Assembly: GCA_905221095.1 (NCBI GenBank)
Contig: CAJNBV010000007.1
Coordinates: forward strand, 1 to 64,000
Direction of reading: 5' to 3'
Source: a bacterium
GTDB taxonomy: Bacteria > Bacillota > Bacilli > Lactobacillales > Streptococcaceae
Length of the DNA: 64,000 bases
The notes below the pieces were generated by a model. That model did not search any database. It was not told the origin of the DNA and saw only the letters and a program-made list of their open reading frames with translations. A program made the translations under genes and the position numbers. Below, one piece after another: positions 26,913 to 39,542 of the stretch; within the stretch, counting starts at the first letter, position 1, and every line of letters starts with the position of its first letter.

Positions 26913-29324
26913 TTAAAAATAAAATTGAACAAAATCACCTTCTGCTGTTGCTACCCAAATACAATCTTTCCCCATGCATTTCACTTCTGCTTTTTCTTGA
27001 TTCACTTCAACCACACTATTTTCAATACCTGGATAAGAGACTCGCAAATCTCCTCCACTTCTTGATAAAATGGTCATCTGTAAAAGTTTTTTATTCTCCC
27101 ACTGCATACTAACTTCAAAATGTCCACGTGCCATTAAACCTGAAACAGAACCTGATGACCATGCATCAGGTAGGGCAGCTAGAGGGACTAGATAGGCTGC
27201 ATGAGACTGGAGTAACATTTCCGCCATACCACTAGTAGCACCAAAATTACCATCTATCTGAAAAGGGGGATGGCTACACCAAAGATTCGGCAAGGTGGAT
27301 GTCTTTAACTGCTCTGCTAATAATTTATGGGCTCGATTGCCATCTCCCAAACGGGCCCAGAGATTGATCTTATTAGCCTTGGACCAACCTGTGCCCCCAT
27401 CTCCACGATCATTGAGGCTATCACGCGCCGCATCAAGATAGTCTTGTCCCTTTTGACTAAAGAGAGTTCCAGGATAGAGTCCCACCAGATGGGAAGCGTG
27501 CCGATGTTGGGCCTCCACTTTCTCATTTTGAAAATGCTGTTCTTCCTCCTCATACCACTCCCTGATTCGACCAGATTGAGTGATTTGCAGAGGATTTAGT
27601 AAATCATGCTTTTCTTTGACTTCAGTCAACAAGTCCTCATCCAATTTCAATTCTTGAGCAGCTTGAATAAAATCATGGAATAATTGCCAAATAAGAGATT
27701 GGTCATAGGTATTGCCAATCGAAATTGGCCCATGTTCTGGTGAGTAAGATGGAGAAGATACCCAACGCTGCGCCTCCTTATCCTCATGTAAAAAAGCATT
27801 CCAAAAACGAACCGTTTCCCTCAGCATGGGATAAATTTTCTCCCTGAGATAGTCTTGGTCCCTATAAAATGTAAAGGCTTCATAAACCGTTTGCATCATC
27901 CACGCATTGGCAGCTGGCGACCAGCCCCAGTAGTAGTCCCAACCAGGTGCCGTCCAGCCAAAGGGAGTCGCTTGCGTATGAACCAACCAACCGTTCTCCT
28001 CCCCTTTCTGAGAAACGATTCCTGCATACCTTGCAGCTGCTATGCGACCATAGACACGCAAATCATCGATATAGTTGATAACCGGAAAGGCCGTTTCTAA
28101 GAGGTTAGTCACATAGGCTGGCCAATAATTCATCTGCAGGTTGATATTCAGGTGATAGTCCGAATTCCAAGGAGGATTGTCGACCGCATTCCAGACTCCT
28201 TGCAGGTTAGCTGGTAGCGAATCTGGGCAATCTCTGGAAGAACTAATCAATAAATACCGTCCATACTGGAAGAACAGTTCCTCCAAAGCCTGCCCTTCTT
28301 GTGGCTTATAATTTCTTAGCAACACATCTGTAGTAGAGGCGTCAACCTCAGCCCCCAAATCCAATTGAACACGCTGGAATAAAGCTTGGTAGTCCTGAAT
28401 ATGCCTGGATTTCAATTGGTCATAACCCTTTTCTTTAGCTGTCTCCACCAAGTCCTTTACTTGCTGCTCTACATCTATTTTCTTGCGATAATTGCTAGCA
28501 GGATTTTGGGCAAAATCCGTCTTAGCAGCTAAGAAAAGGTTGGCATAACTGGCTCCTGATATCTGAACCTTATCCGACCAGACTCTAATGTCTCCATCCG
28601 TTTGCCAAGCGAGACAGCCAGCAAACTGCAGGTCATTATCCTTAACCCGTCCCTTCATCAAGATATGAGAATCAGTGATATCCAGCTGGCACTCCTTGTA
28701 ATCAGACTTTTTCTGCTCATACTTTCCATCAGAAGCCAAATCACGCGTCAAGGTCAGTTCTATAGTAAAATCTAGAGTTTCCGATCCTTCCTTAGTAAAG
28801 CTCTGAACCAAGAGATCATCTGGAAAACTGGCAAAGGCTTCACGTTCAAATCTCGTTCCCTTATAGGCATAAGAAGTCGTCGCAAGCGCCTTACTGATAT
28901 TCAGCTGTCTCTGGTAATCCGTCACCTGAGAAAGAGAATTACCTTGCTGGCTGAACTCTATGAAAATATCTCCAAAAGACAGATAGGTTCCATATTGACT
29001 CGTTTTTGGTCCGACTAGGTGCTGCTCAGCCAATTCCTTAGCAGTATTGTAATCCCTCTTTTCCAAAGCCTGCCGAATCTCAGCTAAAAAACTATACTGA
29101 TCTTGAAGATTTCCACCCTGATAATCTGAACTATTAGAAAGTGGACCTCCAGACCAGAGACTTTTTTCATTGAATTGAATCCGCTCAGCCCCTATAAGTC
29201 CAAAGACTTTAGCCCCTAAAGAACCATTGCCTATCGGTAAGGCCTCTTCTTCCCAGCCCTTGTAAGTGGTTGAAGATGGTTGCTTGTAGATCAATACATA
29301 ATCTTGTTTTTTATTCCTTATCAT
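26913..29324 (-). CDS. Glycoside hydrolase family 95 alpha-L-fucosidase
   Basis: 803 residues, about the usual GH95 length, with no signal peptide, so it acts inside the cell. Family-typical segments are LPIGNGSLGAKVFG and LWSGGP near the start, HLNINLQMNYWPA (catalytic Asn residues), SPSYSPEHGP (general acid Glu) and LPDAWSSGSVSGLMARG (Asp). GH95 enzymes invert alpha-1,2-linked fucose, as in H antigen; some members prefer L-galactose. No fucose transporter lies next to it here. It is a single gene. Confidence 0.85.
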   Translation of the reverse strand: MIRNKKQDYVLIYKQPSSTTYKGWEEEALPIGNGSLGAKVFGLIGAERIQFNEKSLWSGGPLSNSSDYQGGNLQDQYSFLAEIRQALEKRDYNTAKELAEQHLVGPKTSQYGTYLSFGDIFIEFSQQGNSLSQVTDYQRQLNISKALATTSYAYKGTRFEREAFASFPDDLLVQSFTKEGSETLDFTIELTLTRDLASDGKYEQKKSDYKECQLDITDSHILMKGRVKDNDLQFAGCLAWQTDGDIRVWSDKVQISGASYANLFLAAKTDFAQNPASNYRKKIDVEQQVKDLVETAKEKGYDQLKSRHIQDYQALFQRVQLDLGAEVDASTTDVLLRNYKPQEGQALEELFFQYGRYLLISSSRDCPDSLPANLQGVWNAVDNPPWNSDYHLNINLQMNYWPAYVTNLLETAFPVINYIDDLRVYGRIAAARYAGIVSQKGEENGWLVHTQATPFGWTAPGWDYYWGWSPAANAWMMQTVYEAFTFYRDQDYLREKIYPMLRETVRFWNAFLHEDKEAQRWVSSPSYSPEHGPISIGNTYDQSLIWQLFHDFIQAAQELKLDEDLLTEVKEKHDLLNPLQITQSGRIREWYEEEEQHFQNEKVEAQHRHASHLVGLYPGTLFSQKGQDYLDAARDSLNDRGDGGTGWSKANKINLWARLGDGNRAHKLLAEQLKTSTLPNLWCSHPPFQIDGNFGATSGMAEMLLQSHAAYLVPLAALPDAWSSGSVSGLMARGHFEVSMQWENKKLLQMTILSRSGGDLRVSYPGIENSVVEVNQEKAEVKCMGKDCIWVATAEGDFVQFYF

Positions 29325-29341
29325 ACTACCATACTAACATA

Positions 29342-29367
29342 AAAAGCCTAGAAATCAATTCTAGACT
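29342..29367 (-). terminator. Terminator of gpmA
   Basis: On the minus strand, GTCTAGAA pairs with TTCTAGGC and is followed by TTTTT. It lies just after the gpmA stop at 29377. Confidence 0.7.
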
Positions 29368-29376
29368 TACAATTTT

Positions 29377-30069
29377 TTATTTTCCAAGGTAGTATTCAGA
29401 AACTACGTTCAATTTTTCGTCGAATTCGAATACCAATGGTGGGAAGTTAGGGATTTCCACGTCCATGATTTCGTCATCTGACAAACCTTTGATGTGTTTT
29501 ACAAGGGCACGGATTGAGTTACCGTGAGCTCCTACGAATACGTTTTTACCATCTTTAAGAGCTGGAGCGATTTTATCTTCCCAGAAAGGAAGGGCACGTT
29601 CCAAAGTCACTTTCAAGTTTTCAGCATCTGGAATAACTGAGTCGTCAAGTGAAGCGTAACGACGGTCTGTGTGAGCTGAGTGCTCATCATCACGATCCAT
29701 GTTTGGAGGCAATACATCGTATGAACGACGCCAGATGTGAACTTGCTCATCACCAAATTGTTCAGCAGCTTCAGCTTTGTTTTTACCAGTCAAACCACCG
29801 TAGTGACGTTCGTTCAAGCGCCATGATTTTTCAACTGGAACCCACAATTGGTCAGAAGCTTCAAGAGCCAAGTTCGTTGTTTTGATAGCACGTTTCAATA
29901 CTGAAGTGTAAGCTTGGTCAAATTCAATACCAGCTTCTTTGATCAATTTACCAGCGTCAATCGCTTGTTGTGTACCTTTTTCAGACAAATCAACATCAGC
30001 CCAACCAGTGAAAAGGTTAGCTTTGTTCCATTCAGACTCACCGTGGCGAGCAAAAACCAATTTTACCAT
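29377..30069 (-). CDS. gpmA: 2,3-bisphosphoglycerate-dependent phosphoglycerate mutase
   Basis: 230 residues with the phospho-His motif RHGESEWN near the start, [10 protein letters not shown], and the second catalytic His in [10 protein letters not shown]. It interconverts 3- and 2-phosphoglycerate in glycolysis. Codon use is strongly biased, as expected for a highly expressed gene. GGAG precedes the ATG. Confidence 0.97.
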   Translation of the reverse strand: MVKLVFARHGESEWNKANLFTGWADVDLSEKGTQQAIDAGKLIKEAGIEFDQAYTSVLKRAIKTTNLALEASDQLWVPVEKSWRLNERHYGGLTGKNKAEAAEQFGDEQVHIWRRSYDVLPPNMDRDDEHSAHTDRRYASLDDSVIPDAENLKVTLERALPFWEDKIAPALKDGKNVFVGAHGNSIRALVKHIKGLSDDEIMDVEIPNFPPLVFEFDEKLNVVSEYYLGK

Positions 30070-30154
30070 TAGATGGATTCTCCTTTAAATTTTCCGAGGT
30101 TTCCCCTCGTTTATCTATTCTATTTTACACAATTTTTCACAAAAAAGCTAGTCA

Positions 30155-30192
30155 AAACCAAAAAGGAAAGGACTGTTTGGCAATCCTTTTCC
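30155..30192 (-). terminator. Terminator of the small membrane-protein gene
   Basis: AAGGAAAGGA pairs with TCCTTTTCCTT around the loop, and the minus-strand product ends in TTTTGGTTTT. It lies just below the stop at 30200. Confidence 0.6.
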
Positions 30193-30199
30193 TTATTTT

Positions 30200-30598
30200 T
30201 TATCCTTCAACTTTGAATTTTTTGATACTTCCTAAAAATAGTGAACCACCAATAATTGCTAGGATTCCTCCTGCCCAACCAAGAGCTGGAATCAAGCCAA
30301 CTGCTCCACCTACGATTAATAGAACAGAAGGAGCCGAACCAACACGACTTTCTCCCTTATAGTATACAATCGCAACAATTCCTAAAACTAAAATTGCAAT
30401 TTTTAAAACGGTTGGAAGTAAAACTCCTGCAATTCCTGCAACTGTTGTAGATGCAGTTAATTCAGGACTCTGTGTAGCTGTTGCTGTAGCAGCTGTACTC
30501 ACAACTGCTGCTAGTAAAAGAAATGGGGCAATAAGCAAGTAGATTCCACCTACTAAACCAACAATACCACTATAAAGTGCTAAAGCTTTTGACTTCAT
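30200..30598 (-). CDS. Small membrane protein, DUF4064-like
   Basis: 132 residues with four hydrophobic Gly/Ala-rich helices and a Thr/Ala-rich loop (AATATATQSPELTAST). The repeated GG-rich ends (VGLVGGIYLL, LIVGGAVGL, IIGGSLFLG) resemble DUF4064 proteins. AAAGGAG gives the ATG at 30598. It is a single gene between gpmA and ileS. Function unknown. Confidence 0.7.
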   Translation of the reverse strand: MKSKALALYSGIVGLVGGIYLLIAPFLLLAAVVSTAATATATQSPELTASTTVAGIAGVLLPTVLKIAILVLGIVAIVYYKGESRVGSAPSVLLIVGGAVGLIPALGWAGGILAIIGGSLFLGSIKKFKVEG

Positions 30599-30687
30599 AA
30601 TAAATCTCCTTTAATGTTTTATGCCAAATATTATACCATAACTAGTTAAAATACTCAATTCATGAATATTCTCCAGACTACTCAAAA

Positions 30688-33480
30688 CTATTTCTCTTCA
30701 AATCCTTCTGCGACTGCGTCCGCAAAGTTTTCTTCTACGATGCTTGCACAGTGGTCACAGATGACTGCTTGGTAGCCGCGTTCTGCTGTTGTTGGGTCGA
30801 TACGACGGCAACGGTCACATACTTCACCTGCAGCGCGTTCAACAGTGAAGGCTACATCTTCGAAGCTAACAGCAGATTCTGGAGCAGGTCCCTCTGCGAT
30901 GGTCAAGTCTGACACAATCAAAAGTTGAGCTACATTGCTGTTTACTGCTTCGAGTAGAGTTTTCACAACTTCGTTTGGATAAACTGTCAAGTGTGCTTCA
31001 AGTGATTTACCGATTACTTTGGCATTACGAGCTTCTTCCAAGGCTTTTTGAGCTTGTCCACGGAAATCCATGAAGGCAGCCCATGTATCCAAGATTTCTT
31101 CTTGGTTAGCAAAAGTTTCTGCTTCTGGCAATTCTGACAATTGAACGAAGTCTTCAGCTTCAAACTCAAGATATGACCAGATTTCTTCCGCAGTGTGAGG
31201 AAGGATTGGTGTCAAGAGTTTGGTGATTTTCACAAGAATGTCATAGAAAACAGTCTGCATTTGACGACGTTCCAATGATTTGGCACCTTCGATGTAAACA
31301 ACGTCTTTGGCAAAATCAAGGTAGAAGGCTGACAAATCAACGTTGATAAAGTTCACCAAGGCCTTGTAGATTGTCAAGAATTCAAAGTTGGCGTAAGCAT
31401 CACGAATGGTCTTAACAAGCTGATTAAAGCGAATCGTCATGTACTTATCAACTGAACGAAGCTCATCGTAAGCTACTGCATCCTCAGCTGGGTTAAAGTC
31501 AGATGTATTGGCAATCAAGAAACGAAGGGTGTTACGAATCTTACGGTAAGTTTCAGAGACTTGGCTCAAGATATCCATAGAGATACGTACGTCATTGCTT
31601 GAGTCAACACTTGTTACCCAGAGACGCAAGATTTCTGCACCAAATTGTTTTTCAACATCACTTGGAGCAATGGTATTTCCAAGAGATTTAGACATCTTCT
31701 CACCTTTACCGTCAAGGGCAAATCCTTGTGATAAGATTTGTTTGTAAGGTGCTACGCCATGGTTGGCAACAGATGTGATAAGTGAAGAGTTGAACCAACC
31801 ACGATATTGGTCAGAGCCTTCAAGATAAAGGTCTGCTGGGTAAGTCAACTCAGGACGGTTTACTACCACTCCATTCCATGATGAACCTGAGTCAAACCAA
31901 ACGTCCATGATATCAGTTTCTTTTTTGAACTCGCCGTTTGGTGAACCTGGATGCGTAAATCCTTCTGGTAATAGGTCTTTGGCATCACGTTCCCACCAGA
32001 TAATAGATCCGTGTTCCTCAAAGAGTTGAGCTACGTGTTCAATCGTTTCAGCTGTCATGATAGCTGTACCATCTTCAGCGTAGAAGATTGGAAGCGGAAC
32101 ACCCCAAGCACGTTGACGAGAGATAACCCAGTCGCCACGGTCACGAATCATGTTGTAAAGACGGACTTTACCCCATTCTGAGTGGAATTTCACTTTTTCA
32201 ATTTCATCCAAGATTTCTTGGCGGAATTTAGAAACTGAAGCAAACCATTGTGGAACTGCACGCCAGATGATTGGTTTTTTCGTACGCCAGTCAAATGGGT
32301 ATGAGTGAGAGATTTCTTCTTGGGCAAGAAGGAGGCTACCAAGTTTTTCAATAACAGTTGGTACAACCTTTTCGTAGAATTGGCCTTCAAACTCAGCACC
32401 AGCATTAGCCATCATGATACCGCGTTCATCAACAGTGACTGCGACTTCAAGACCATTAGCAATACCGACATTGTAGTCGTCCTCACCAAAACCAGGGGCT
32501 GTATGGACAATACCTGTACCAGAGTCAGTTGTAACGTGGTCACCAAGGATAACGAGTTCATCTACAGCTGTATCCCATGGGTGTTCTGTTACGATGTGGT
32601 TCAATTCTTGACCACGGTAAGTTGCCAACACTTGAATGTCAGCCCAACCAAATTTCTCAGACAAACTAGTCAACAATTCTGCAGCAACCACAAACTTACG
32701 AGCTTCACCAGCAGGTTGAACCAAGACGTAATCAATATCCGCTCCAACAGTCAAACCACGAGAAGCTGTGATGGTAAATGGAGTAGTTGTCCAAACAACA
32801 ATGTAAGTATCTGTATCTAGAACACCTTTGCCATCTTTTACCTTGTTGGCATAGTAAAGAGAAGTTGAAACTAAGTCATGGTATTCAATCTCTGCTTCCG
32901 CAAGAGCAGACTCAGATGACCAAGACCAGTAAACTGGCTTGGCACCACGGTAGATATAACCCTTGTTAGCCATTTCACCGAAGACACGGATTTGGGCTGC
33001 TTCATAGTCCGGAGTCAAGGTCACATATGGATTTTCCCAGTCACCAGAAACACCCAAACGTTTAAAGTCTTCGCGTTGTTTATCTACTTGTGAAAGAGCG
33101 TATTCACGGCAAAGTTTCAAGTACTCAACCAAGTCCATTTCTTTACGTTTGACACCTTGTTTTGCCAAAACTTGCTCGATTGGCAGACCATGTGTATCCC
33201 AACCTGGAATATATGGTGCATAAAAACCTGACATAGATTTTGAACGAACAATGATATCTTTTGAAATCTTGTTCATAGCGTGTCCAACGTGGATATTTCC
33301 GTTTGCGTATGGAGGGCCATCATGCAAGGTGAAATGAGGTTTTCCTTGGTTCAATTCTTGACGACGTTGATAAAGTTTTGCATCTTCCCATTCCTTTTGC
33401 CAAACTGGCTCTTTGGTAGGAAGGCCTGCACGCATTGGGAAAGCTGTTTTCCCAAGATTAAGGGTATCTTTGAGTTTCAT
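30688..33480 (-). CDS. ileS: Isoleucyl-tRNA synthetase
   Basis: 930 residues. HVGH (the HIGH signature) is in [21 protein letters not shown] in [13 protein letters not shown], and the editing domain is between about 190 and 400. The C-terminal zinc knuckle has CDRCRR and CDHC. It charges tRNA-Ile. A T-box leader precedes it. This is the bacterial-type IleRS (type 1) with a C-terminal zinc finger. Confidence 0.97.
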   Translation of the reverse strand: MKLKDTLNLGKTAFPMRAGLPTKEPVWQKEWEDAKLYQRRQELNQGKPHFTLHDGPPYANGNIHVGHAMNKISKDIIVRSKSMSGFYAPYIPGWDTHGLPIEQVLAKQGVKRKEMDLVEYLKLCREYALSQVDKQREDFKRLGVSGDWENPYVTLTPDYEAAQIRVFGEMANKGYIYRGAKPVYWSWSSESALAEAEIEYHDLVSTSLYYANKVKDGKGVLDTDTYIVVWTTTPFTITASRGLTVGADIDYVLVQPAGEARKFVVAAELLTSLSEKFGWADIQVLATYRGQELNHIVTEHPWDTAVDELVILGDHVTTDSGTGIVHTAPGFGEDDYNVGIANGLEVAVTVDERGIMMANAGAEFEGQFYEKVVPTVIEKLGSLLLAQEEISHSYPFDWRTKKPIIWRAVPQWFASVSKFRQEILDEIEKVKFHSEWGKVRLYNMIRDRGDWVISRQRAWGVPLPIFYAEDGTAIMTAETIEHVAQLFEEHGSIIWWERDAKDLLPEGFTHPGSPNGEFKKETDIMDVWFDSGSSWNGVVVNRPELTYPADLYLEGSDQYRGWFNSSLITSVANHGVAPYKQILSQGFALDGKGEKMSKSLGNTIAPSDVEKQFGAEILRLWVTSVDSSNDVRISMDILSQVSETYRKIRNTLRFLIANTSDFNPAEDAVAYDELRSVDKYMTIRFNQLVKTIRDAYANFEFLTIYKALVNFINVDLSAFYLDFAKDVVYIEGAKSLERRQMQTVFYDILVKITKLLTPILPHTAEEIWSYLEFEAEDFVQLSELPEAETFANQEEILDTWAAFMDFRGQAQKALEEARNAKVIGKSLEAHLTVYPNEVVKTLLEAVNSNVAQLLIVSDLTIAEGPAPESAVSFEDVAFTVERAAGEVCDRCRRIDPTTAERGYQAVICDHCASIVEENFADAVAEGFEEK

Positions 33481-33504
33481 GGTATCTCCTTTATAAATAA
33501 TAAC

Positions 33505-33703
33505 AAATTAAAAACCACGACTTCCAAAAAGGACGAAAATCGTGGTACCACCTTTATTCGGAAAAAGACCTAGTCTTTCTCCCTCTTATCCCGTAACGTG
33601 GGGAACGTCAAATCTTACTCCATTCAGACTTGATAGTTTGAGAGGATAATCTTATCATTAGGGAATGCAGGACTCACACCATCTCCTGCTCGCTGGAAAT
33701 ATA
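33505..33703 (-). promoter_or_regulatory. T-box riboswitch controlling ileS
   Basis: The plus-strand sequence CGTGGTACCACC (33541-33552) is the complement of the T-box GGTGGTACCACG. A terminator stem pairs CCACGA (33515-33520) with TCGTGG (33540-33545), followed on the minus strand by TTTTTAA. The T-box competes with this stem by forming the antiterminator when uncharged tRNA-Ile binds. Upstream sequence to about 33703 can fold as stem I (GCAGGA...TCCTGC near 33682) with an ATC triplet as possible specifier. The leader's 5' end is approximate. Confidence 0.9.
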
Positions 33704-33732
33704 AAGGTAAGATTTTGTTCTCACATCGTTTC

Positions 33733-34614
33733 TTATAAAATTGTAACGGATTCTTGCGGTGCTTCAAATCCTGGTGCTGAATCAACAGTTTCTGTAGCTG
33801 GTGTTGGACCTGTCGGATGCACTGGAGCTACTTCTGGTTCTTCATACATTGGACCAACTGGATGAGCAGGCTCTTCTTCAATTTGAGGACTCACTACAGG
33901 AATTGGATCTTCCACTTCCTGTTTAGCCTGAGCTTCAAATTCAGCCAATTCTTTATTGGCTGCCTCAATACGAGCTTGTAACTCTGCCATTTCTGCTTGA
34001 GAGAACTGACGTGTCATATCAATTGGTTCTTCCTCAATTGGAGCTGGAATCGGTTCTCCAAGTACTTCGCTAACCACTTCTTTAAAGGCTTCATCACTGG
34101 TTTGAAGATAAGTAGCTGTTGGACGGAGAATATCTTCCCAATCTGAAGATTCAACAATAGCCAACTGACTCTCAATTGTAGATTTGAGACGTTGGTGGAA
34201 TACACGGCTCTTGTTCTTCAATTCTTCTGTTTCAACAGCAACTTTCTTAGCATTGTCTGTTGCTTGACGAAGAATCTCGTTTGCTTTATATTTAGCTTCT
34301 TCCAACAAGCGTTGCGCATCTTGCTCTGCTTGGTGAATGATATTGTTTGAACGTTCATGTGCCGCTTGTTTCACTCGCTCAGCCGTATCTTGGGCAATCA
34401 ATACAGACTGGCTCAATGAATCTTTCATCTCATCAAAGTAAGACAAACGTTCTTCCAAGCTCTTAATATGTAATTCCTTGTCATGATTTGAGCGAACCAA
34501 ATCTTCGTAATCACGAACTACAATATCTAAAAATTCATCGACTTCTTCTGGATCAAAACCTCTGAATCGAGTTCCAAAGGTCTTGTCCTTTATTTCTAAT
34601 GATGTAATTGGCAT
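33733..34614 (-). CDS. divIVA: Septum-site protein DivIVA
   Basis: 293 residues from the ATG at 34614 (GAGG site), beginning PITSLEIKDKTFGTRFRGFD. A GTG 12 bp earlier is unlikely. The N-terminal membrane-binding domain (about 1-60) is followed by long coiled coils (about 60-170, 215-245). A Pro/Glu/Val-rich tail has repeated VGPMYEEP and VHPTGPTP segments. It localises to septum and poles and organises cell-wall growth. It is the last gene of the ftsA-ftsZ-ylm cluster. Confidence 0.94.
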   Translation of the reverse strand: MPITSLEIKDKTFGTRFRGFDPEEVDEFLDIVVRDYEDLVRSNHDKELHIKSLEERLSYFDEMKDSLSQSVLIAQDTAERVKQAAHERSNNIIHQAEQDAQRLLEEAKYKANEILRQATDNAKKVAVETEELKNKSRVFHQRLKSTIESQLAIVESSDWEDILRPTATYLQTSDEAFKEVVSEVLGEPIPAPIEEEPIDMTRQFSQAEMAELQARIEAANKELAEFEAQAKQEVEDPIPVVSPQIEEEPAHPVGPMYEEPEVAPVHPTGPTPATETVDSAPGFEAPQESVTIL

Positions 34615-34622
34615 TCTATTCC

Positions 34623-35408
34623 TCACTTACTTAATAATAACTGGACGGTTATTTTTTTCTTCTCTTTTTTTGTTTGTCCCTTATCTTGAAGTAATCTCAA
34701 GCGCCCAAATTTTCTCACACTAATCAAGTCTCCGACTTGAACAGTATAATCTGATTTGTCTACCACATGGTAATTTACTTGGACAAGTTTCTTTTCAATC
34801 AATTGGTTTGCTTGATTCCTAGATAGTTTCAAAACATTTGATAAAAGAACATCTAATCTAAAACTAGACACACATAAATCCAGCTCTCGATACTGTTCTA
34901 GCTTATCTATTTTCTCGGTGAAAGGACGTTCCTCCAGCGAAACGGGTATACGGCCAATTTTCTTTAATCCATCTTGAAAGAGAAGAAGAAACTGCTGATT
35001 AATCATAATCTGCGCCCGTTCTTCATCTACTAGGATATCTCCAAAAAGTTTCCGTTCAATCCCTAATTGATTGATGACTGTCCCTAAAATCTTAGCATGC
35101 GTTAAGTGTTCAAATTTATTGGAATACACAATTTCTTGGAGAGATATTTCAAAATCTGAAAACTCTGGTTGGAAATAATCTGGATATAATAAAACTCGAA
35201 CATACTCACTCGAGACGAATTCCCCACTACTGCTACAAGCAAGACCATAGGTTTTGGCTAAAATTTTTAATAGCTTCTCCTGATGAGGATTGATAAAAGG
35301 AGTTAAAAAAGGAGCATAGCTATCTTCTACCTTCTTTATCCATTCCATTCCCTTGTCAAGAAATGGACGATCTTCTATGGAGAAATGCTGGTAAATCCCT
35401 TTATTCAT
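34623..35408 (-). CDS. ylmH: S4-domain RNA-binding protein YlmH
   Basis: 261 residues from the ATG at 35408, which overlaps the ylmG stop as ATGA. An upstream extension to 35474 would run into ylmG and is rejected. The C-terminal S4 domain is clear (RLDVLLSNVLKLSRNQANQLIEKKLVQVNYHVV, followed by VGDLISVRKFGRLRLL). Family members bind the ribosome or RNA and are linked to division in Gram-positives. It is the penultimate gene of the division cluster. Confidence 0.92.
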   Translation of the reverse strand: MNKGIYQHFSIEDRPFLDKGMEWIKKVEDSYAPFLTPFINPHQEKLLKILAKTYGLACSSSGEFVSSEYVRVLLYPDYFQPEFSDFEISLQEIVYSNKFEHLTHAKILGTVINQLGIERKLFGDILVDEERAQIMINQQFLLLFQDGLKKIGRIPVSLEERPFTEKIDKLEQYRELDLCVSSFRLDVLLSNVLKLSRNQANQLIEKKLVQVNYHVVDKSDYTVQVGDLISVRKFGRLRLLQDKGQTKKEKKKITVQLLLSK

Positions 35409-35667
35409 CCTATCATCGCCAGAAAACGGACTAGGTTTTCTCCTAAAAATCGAATCAAAACAATCGCAACCCAAACAGATAAATCAAGACCCGCTATCTG
35501 TAAAGGCAGGCGTTGCAAGGGAGCAAGCACTGGTTTTACCAATGCTACAATCCAACGACCTAAACTGGATTCGTAGGCGCCTGGAAACCAAGACATGACA
35601 GCAAAGGCTACCAAAATCAGGGAGTAAATATCCACTGCATTATAAATCATACGAATTAAAAAAATCA

Positions 35668-35668
<1 letters not shown>
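35405..35668 (-). CDS. ylmG: YggT-family membrane protein YlmG
   Basis: 87 residues with two transmembrane helices and the YggT signatures VMSWFPGAY and VKPVLAPLQRLPL. It overlaps sepF by 1 bp and ylmH by 4 bp, so it is translated with both. It affects septum or nucleoid placement in related bacteria; mechanism unknown. Confidence 0.92.
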
Positions 35669-36216
<548 letters not shown>

Positions 36217-36888
36217 CTACTTAAAAAATGCTGTACCTATACGAACAAAGGTGGAACCGAATTGAATCGCTTCTTTATAATCACGACTCATTCCCATACT
36301 TAACTCGGTCATAGGCATATTTGGAATTTGTTTTTCTTGGATTTCTCTTTGTAAATCTTGGGTCGCCTTGAAAATTTCTTTCAACTGCTCACTGCTAGCT
36401 TCAAAAGGTGCCATCGTCATTAAACCAACATATTCAATCTTATCTAGTCTGGCTAACTCTGGCAAGATTTCCAGCAGTTCCTCTCTAGAAAAACCGTGTT
36501 TGCTTTCTTCTTTAGAAATATTTACCTGAATGAAACACTTGATGACTCGGTCACTTCTTTTTTGAATTTCCTCTGCTAGCTTAACTGAGTCCAAAGCATG
36601 GAAATAATCAACGTATTGAATGACATCTTTCACCTTACGTCTTTGCAAGGTACCAATCAAATGCCAAGTCACATCTCGATCTTTTAAAGCTTCATATTTC
36701 TCCAGAAACTTATCGACACGATTTTCACCGATATGATGAACACCTAGCGGAAGCAAGGCTTCCGCTGTCGGTACATCTACATACTTGGTAACTGCAATGA
36801 CAGAGACTGAACCACTCTCTCGATGAGCATTCAGACTCGCCTCTGCGACTTCTCGAAAAACAAGTTCTGTATTTTCTTTTACATTCAT
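36217..36888 (-). CDS. ylmE: PLP homeostasis protein YlmE (YggS family)
   Basis: 223 residues with the PLP lysine motif VIAVTKYVDV, HHIGENRVDKFLEK, WHLIGTLQRRKV, and the phosphate-binding end LSMGMSRDYKEAIQFGSTFVRIG. It is a PLP-binding fold-III protein that controls free pyridoxal phosphate and has no known enzymatic activity. Located 4 bp after ftsZ. Confidence 0.94.
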   Translation of the reverse strand: MNVKENTELVFREVAEASLNAHRESGSVSVIAVTKYVDVPTAEALLPLGVHHIGENRVDKFLEKYEALKDRDVTWHLIGTLQRRKVKDVIQYVDYFHALDSVKLAEEIQKRSDRVIKCFIQVNISKEESKHGFSREELLEILPELARLDKIEYVGLMTMAPFEASSEQLKEIFKATQDLQREIQEKQIPNMPMTELSMGMSRDYKEAIQFGSTFVRIGTAFFK

Positions 36889-36892
36889 TTAC

Positions 36893-38155
<1,263 letters not shown>

Positions 38156-38168
38156 TTATTTTTCCTCT

Positions 38169-39542
38169 TTATTCGTCAAACATGCTTCCGATCAAGCCAC
38201 GGAAACGATCTGCTAATTTCGGTTTGTTTTGTGAAGCTTGTTGGAAATCCGCCATTTGTTCTGCAGGCGCCACAGGCTCTACTTCTGGAGCAGGGGCTGG
38301 TTGAACAGGCGTTGATTGTACAAACTGAGCTGTTTTCTGAATCATTCCTCCAAAACTAATTGGTTGATGAGTCAGAGCAACCTCACCCTTGACTGCTCTT
38401 TGAGCCAAAAGATTAACTTCTGTCAATTGTCCAGCGAATTCTGATAGACTGATCACATGCGCAAAGGCTGGATTGCGAATACCAACTTGGTTTGGAACAC
38501 AGAGTTTCACACGGACACCAAAGACTTCTTGAGCCAATTCTACCATACCTGGTAAAATAGCATTTCCACCGATCAAAACAATTCCACCAGGAAGATCCAA
38601 TAAATGTCTTCTTTCTAGGTCTTGTTTGATTTGTTCAAAGATATGCTTGATACGTGCGGAAATAATCTCTGACAAGTAATCTTCTGTCACTTCAACAGGT
38701 TCTACTTCCCCAATAACCTCTACTTGGAAGGTTTCTTTACTTGCAAGAGGAGGATAAGCCTCTCCATAGTTTAATTTCAAACCTTCAGCCAACTTCTGAG
38801 AAGTTTTCAAGACTTTAGAGATATCCTTAGTTACATAATCTCCACCTTCTTGGAGAATATTGGTAAACTGGAGTTCTTGGTTACGGATTGTAGCGACAGT
38901 CGTTTGCCCTGCCCCCATATCAATCACTGTAGCACCAAATTCACGTTCACCTTCGTTCAAAACTGATTGAACCATTGCTAGTGGCGAAATGATAACATTT
39001 TCAACCTGAACACCTGCACGTTCAACCGTCTTACGCAAATTATGTAAGATAGTACGAGGTCCTGTATAAAGCAAGCCACGCATTTCAAGGCGAACCCCCA
39101 TCATGCCACGTGGGTCACGAATCCCTTGGAAACCATCCACAATAAATTCTTCAGGAATAAAGGTAATGACTTCACGGTCAGGTGTCATACTCTTTGTCAA
39201 AGCTGATTTGACAACATTTTCAACATCTTGATCCGTAATTTCCTTTGTATCAGATGTTACTGGAATCATCCCTTGAGTTGGTTCTACCTGCAAAAGATTA
39301 CCAGGCAAGCCGACATTCACTGATTTAATCGAAATGCCTGCCTTTTCTTCCGCTTGGGAAATGGCTGATTTGATAGCAGTTGCTGCTGCATCAATATCAA
39401 CAATAATTCCATCCTTTACACCTTTACTTTTGGCATTACTCACGCCAATTACATTTAATTCACCATTTCTCTGCTCGGCTACAAGCACCTTGACAGAGCT
39501 TGTTCCAATATCTAGACCTGTAAAAAAGCCTTCTCTAGCCAT
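38169..39542 (-). CDS. ftsA: Cell division protein FtsA
   Basis: 457 residues, actin-like. Phosphate loop FTGLDIGTSSVKVLV, second loop VIDMGAGQTTVA, adenosine motif GGIVLIGGNAILPGM. The C-terminal amphipathic helix ADRFRGLIGSMFD anchors it to the membrane. It is the first gene of the ftsA-ftsZ-ylmE-sepF-ylmG-ylmH-divIVA run. The 219 bp upstream hold its promoter region; no other gene is seen there. Confidence 0.97.
   Translation of the reverse strand: MAREGFFTGLDIGTSSVKVLVAEQRNGELNVIGVSNAKSKGVKDGIIVDIDAAATAIKSAISQAEEKAGISIKSVNVGLPGNLLQVEPTQGMIPVTSDTKEITDQDVENVVKSALTKSMTPDREVITFIPEEFIVDGFQGIRDPRGMMGVRLEMRGLLYTGPRTILHNLRKTVERAGVQVENVIISPLAMVQSVLNEGEREFGATVIDMGAGQTTVATIRNQELQFTNILQEGGDYVTKDISKVLKTSQKLAEGLKLNYGEAYPPLASKETFQVEVIGEVEPVEVTEDYLSEIISARIKHIFEQIKQDLERRHLLDLPGGIVLIGGNAILPGMVELAQEVFGVRVKLCVPNQVGIRNPAFAHVISLSEFAGQLTEVNLLAQRAVKGEVALTHQPISFGGMIQKTAQFVQSTPVQPAPAPEVEPVAPAEQMADFQQASQNKPKLADRFRGLIGSMFDE

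Noticed and set aside
30900..33300. Open frames opposite ileS
   Set aside because: Antisense shadows of a highly expressed gene with biased codons.
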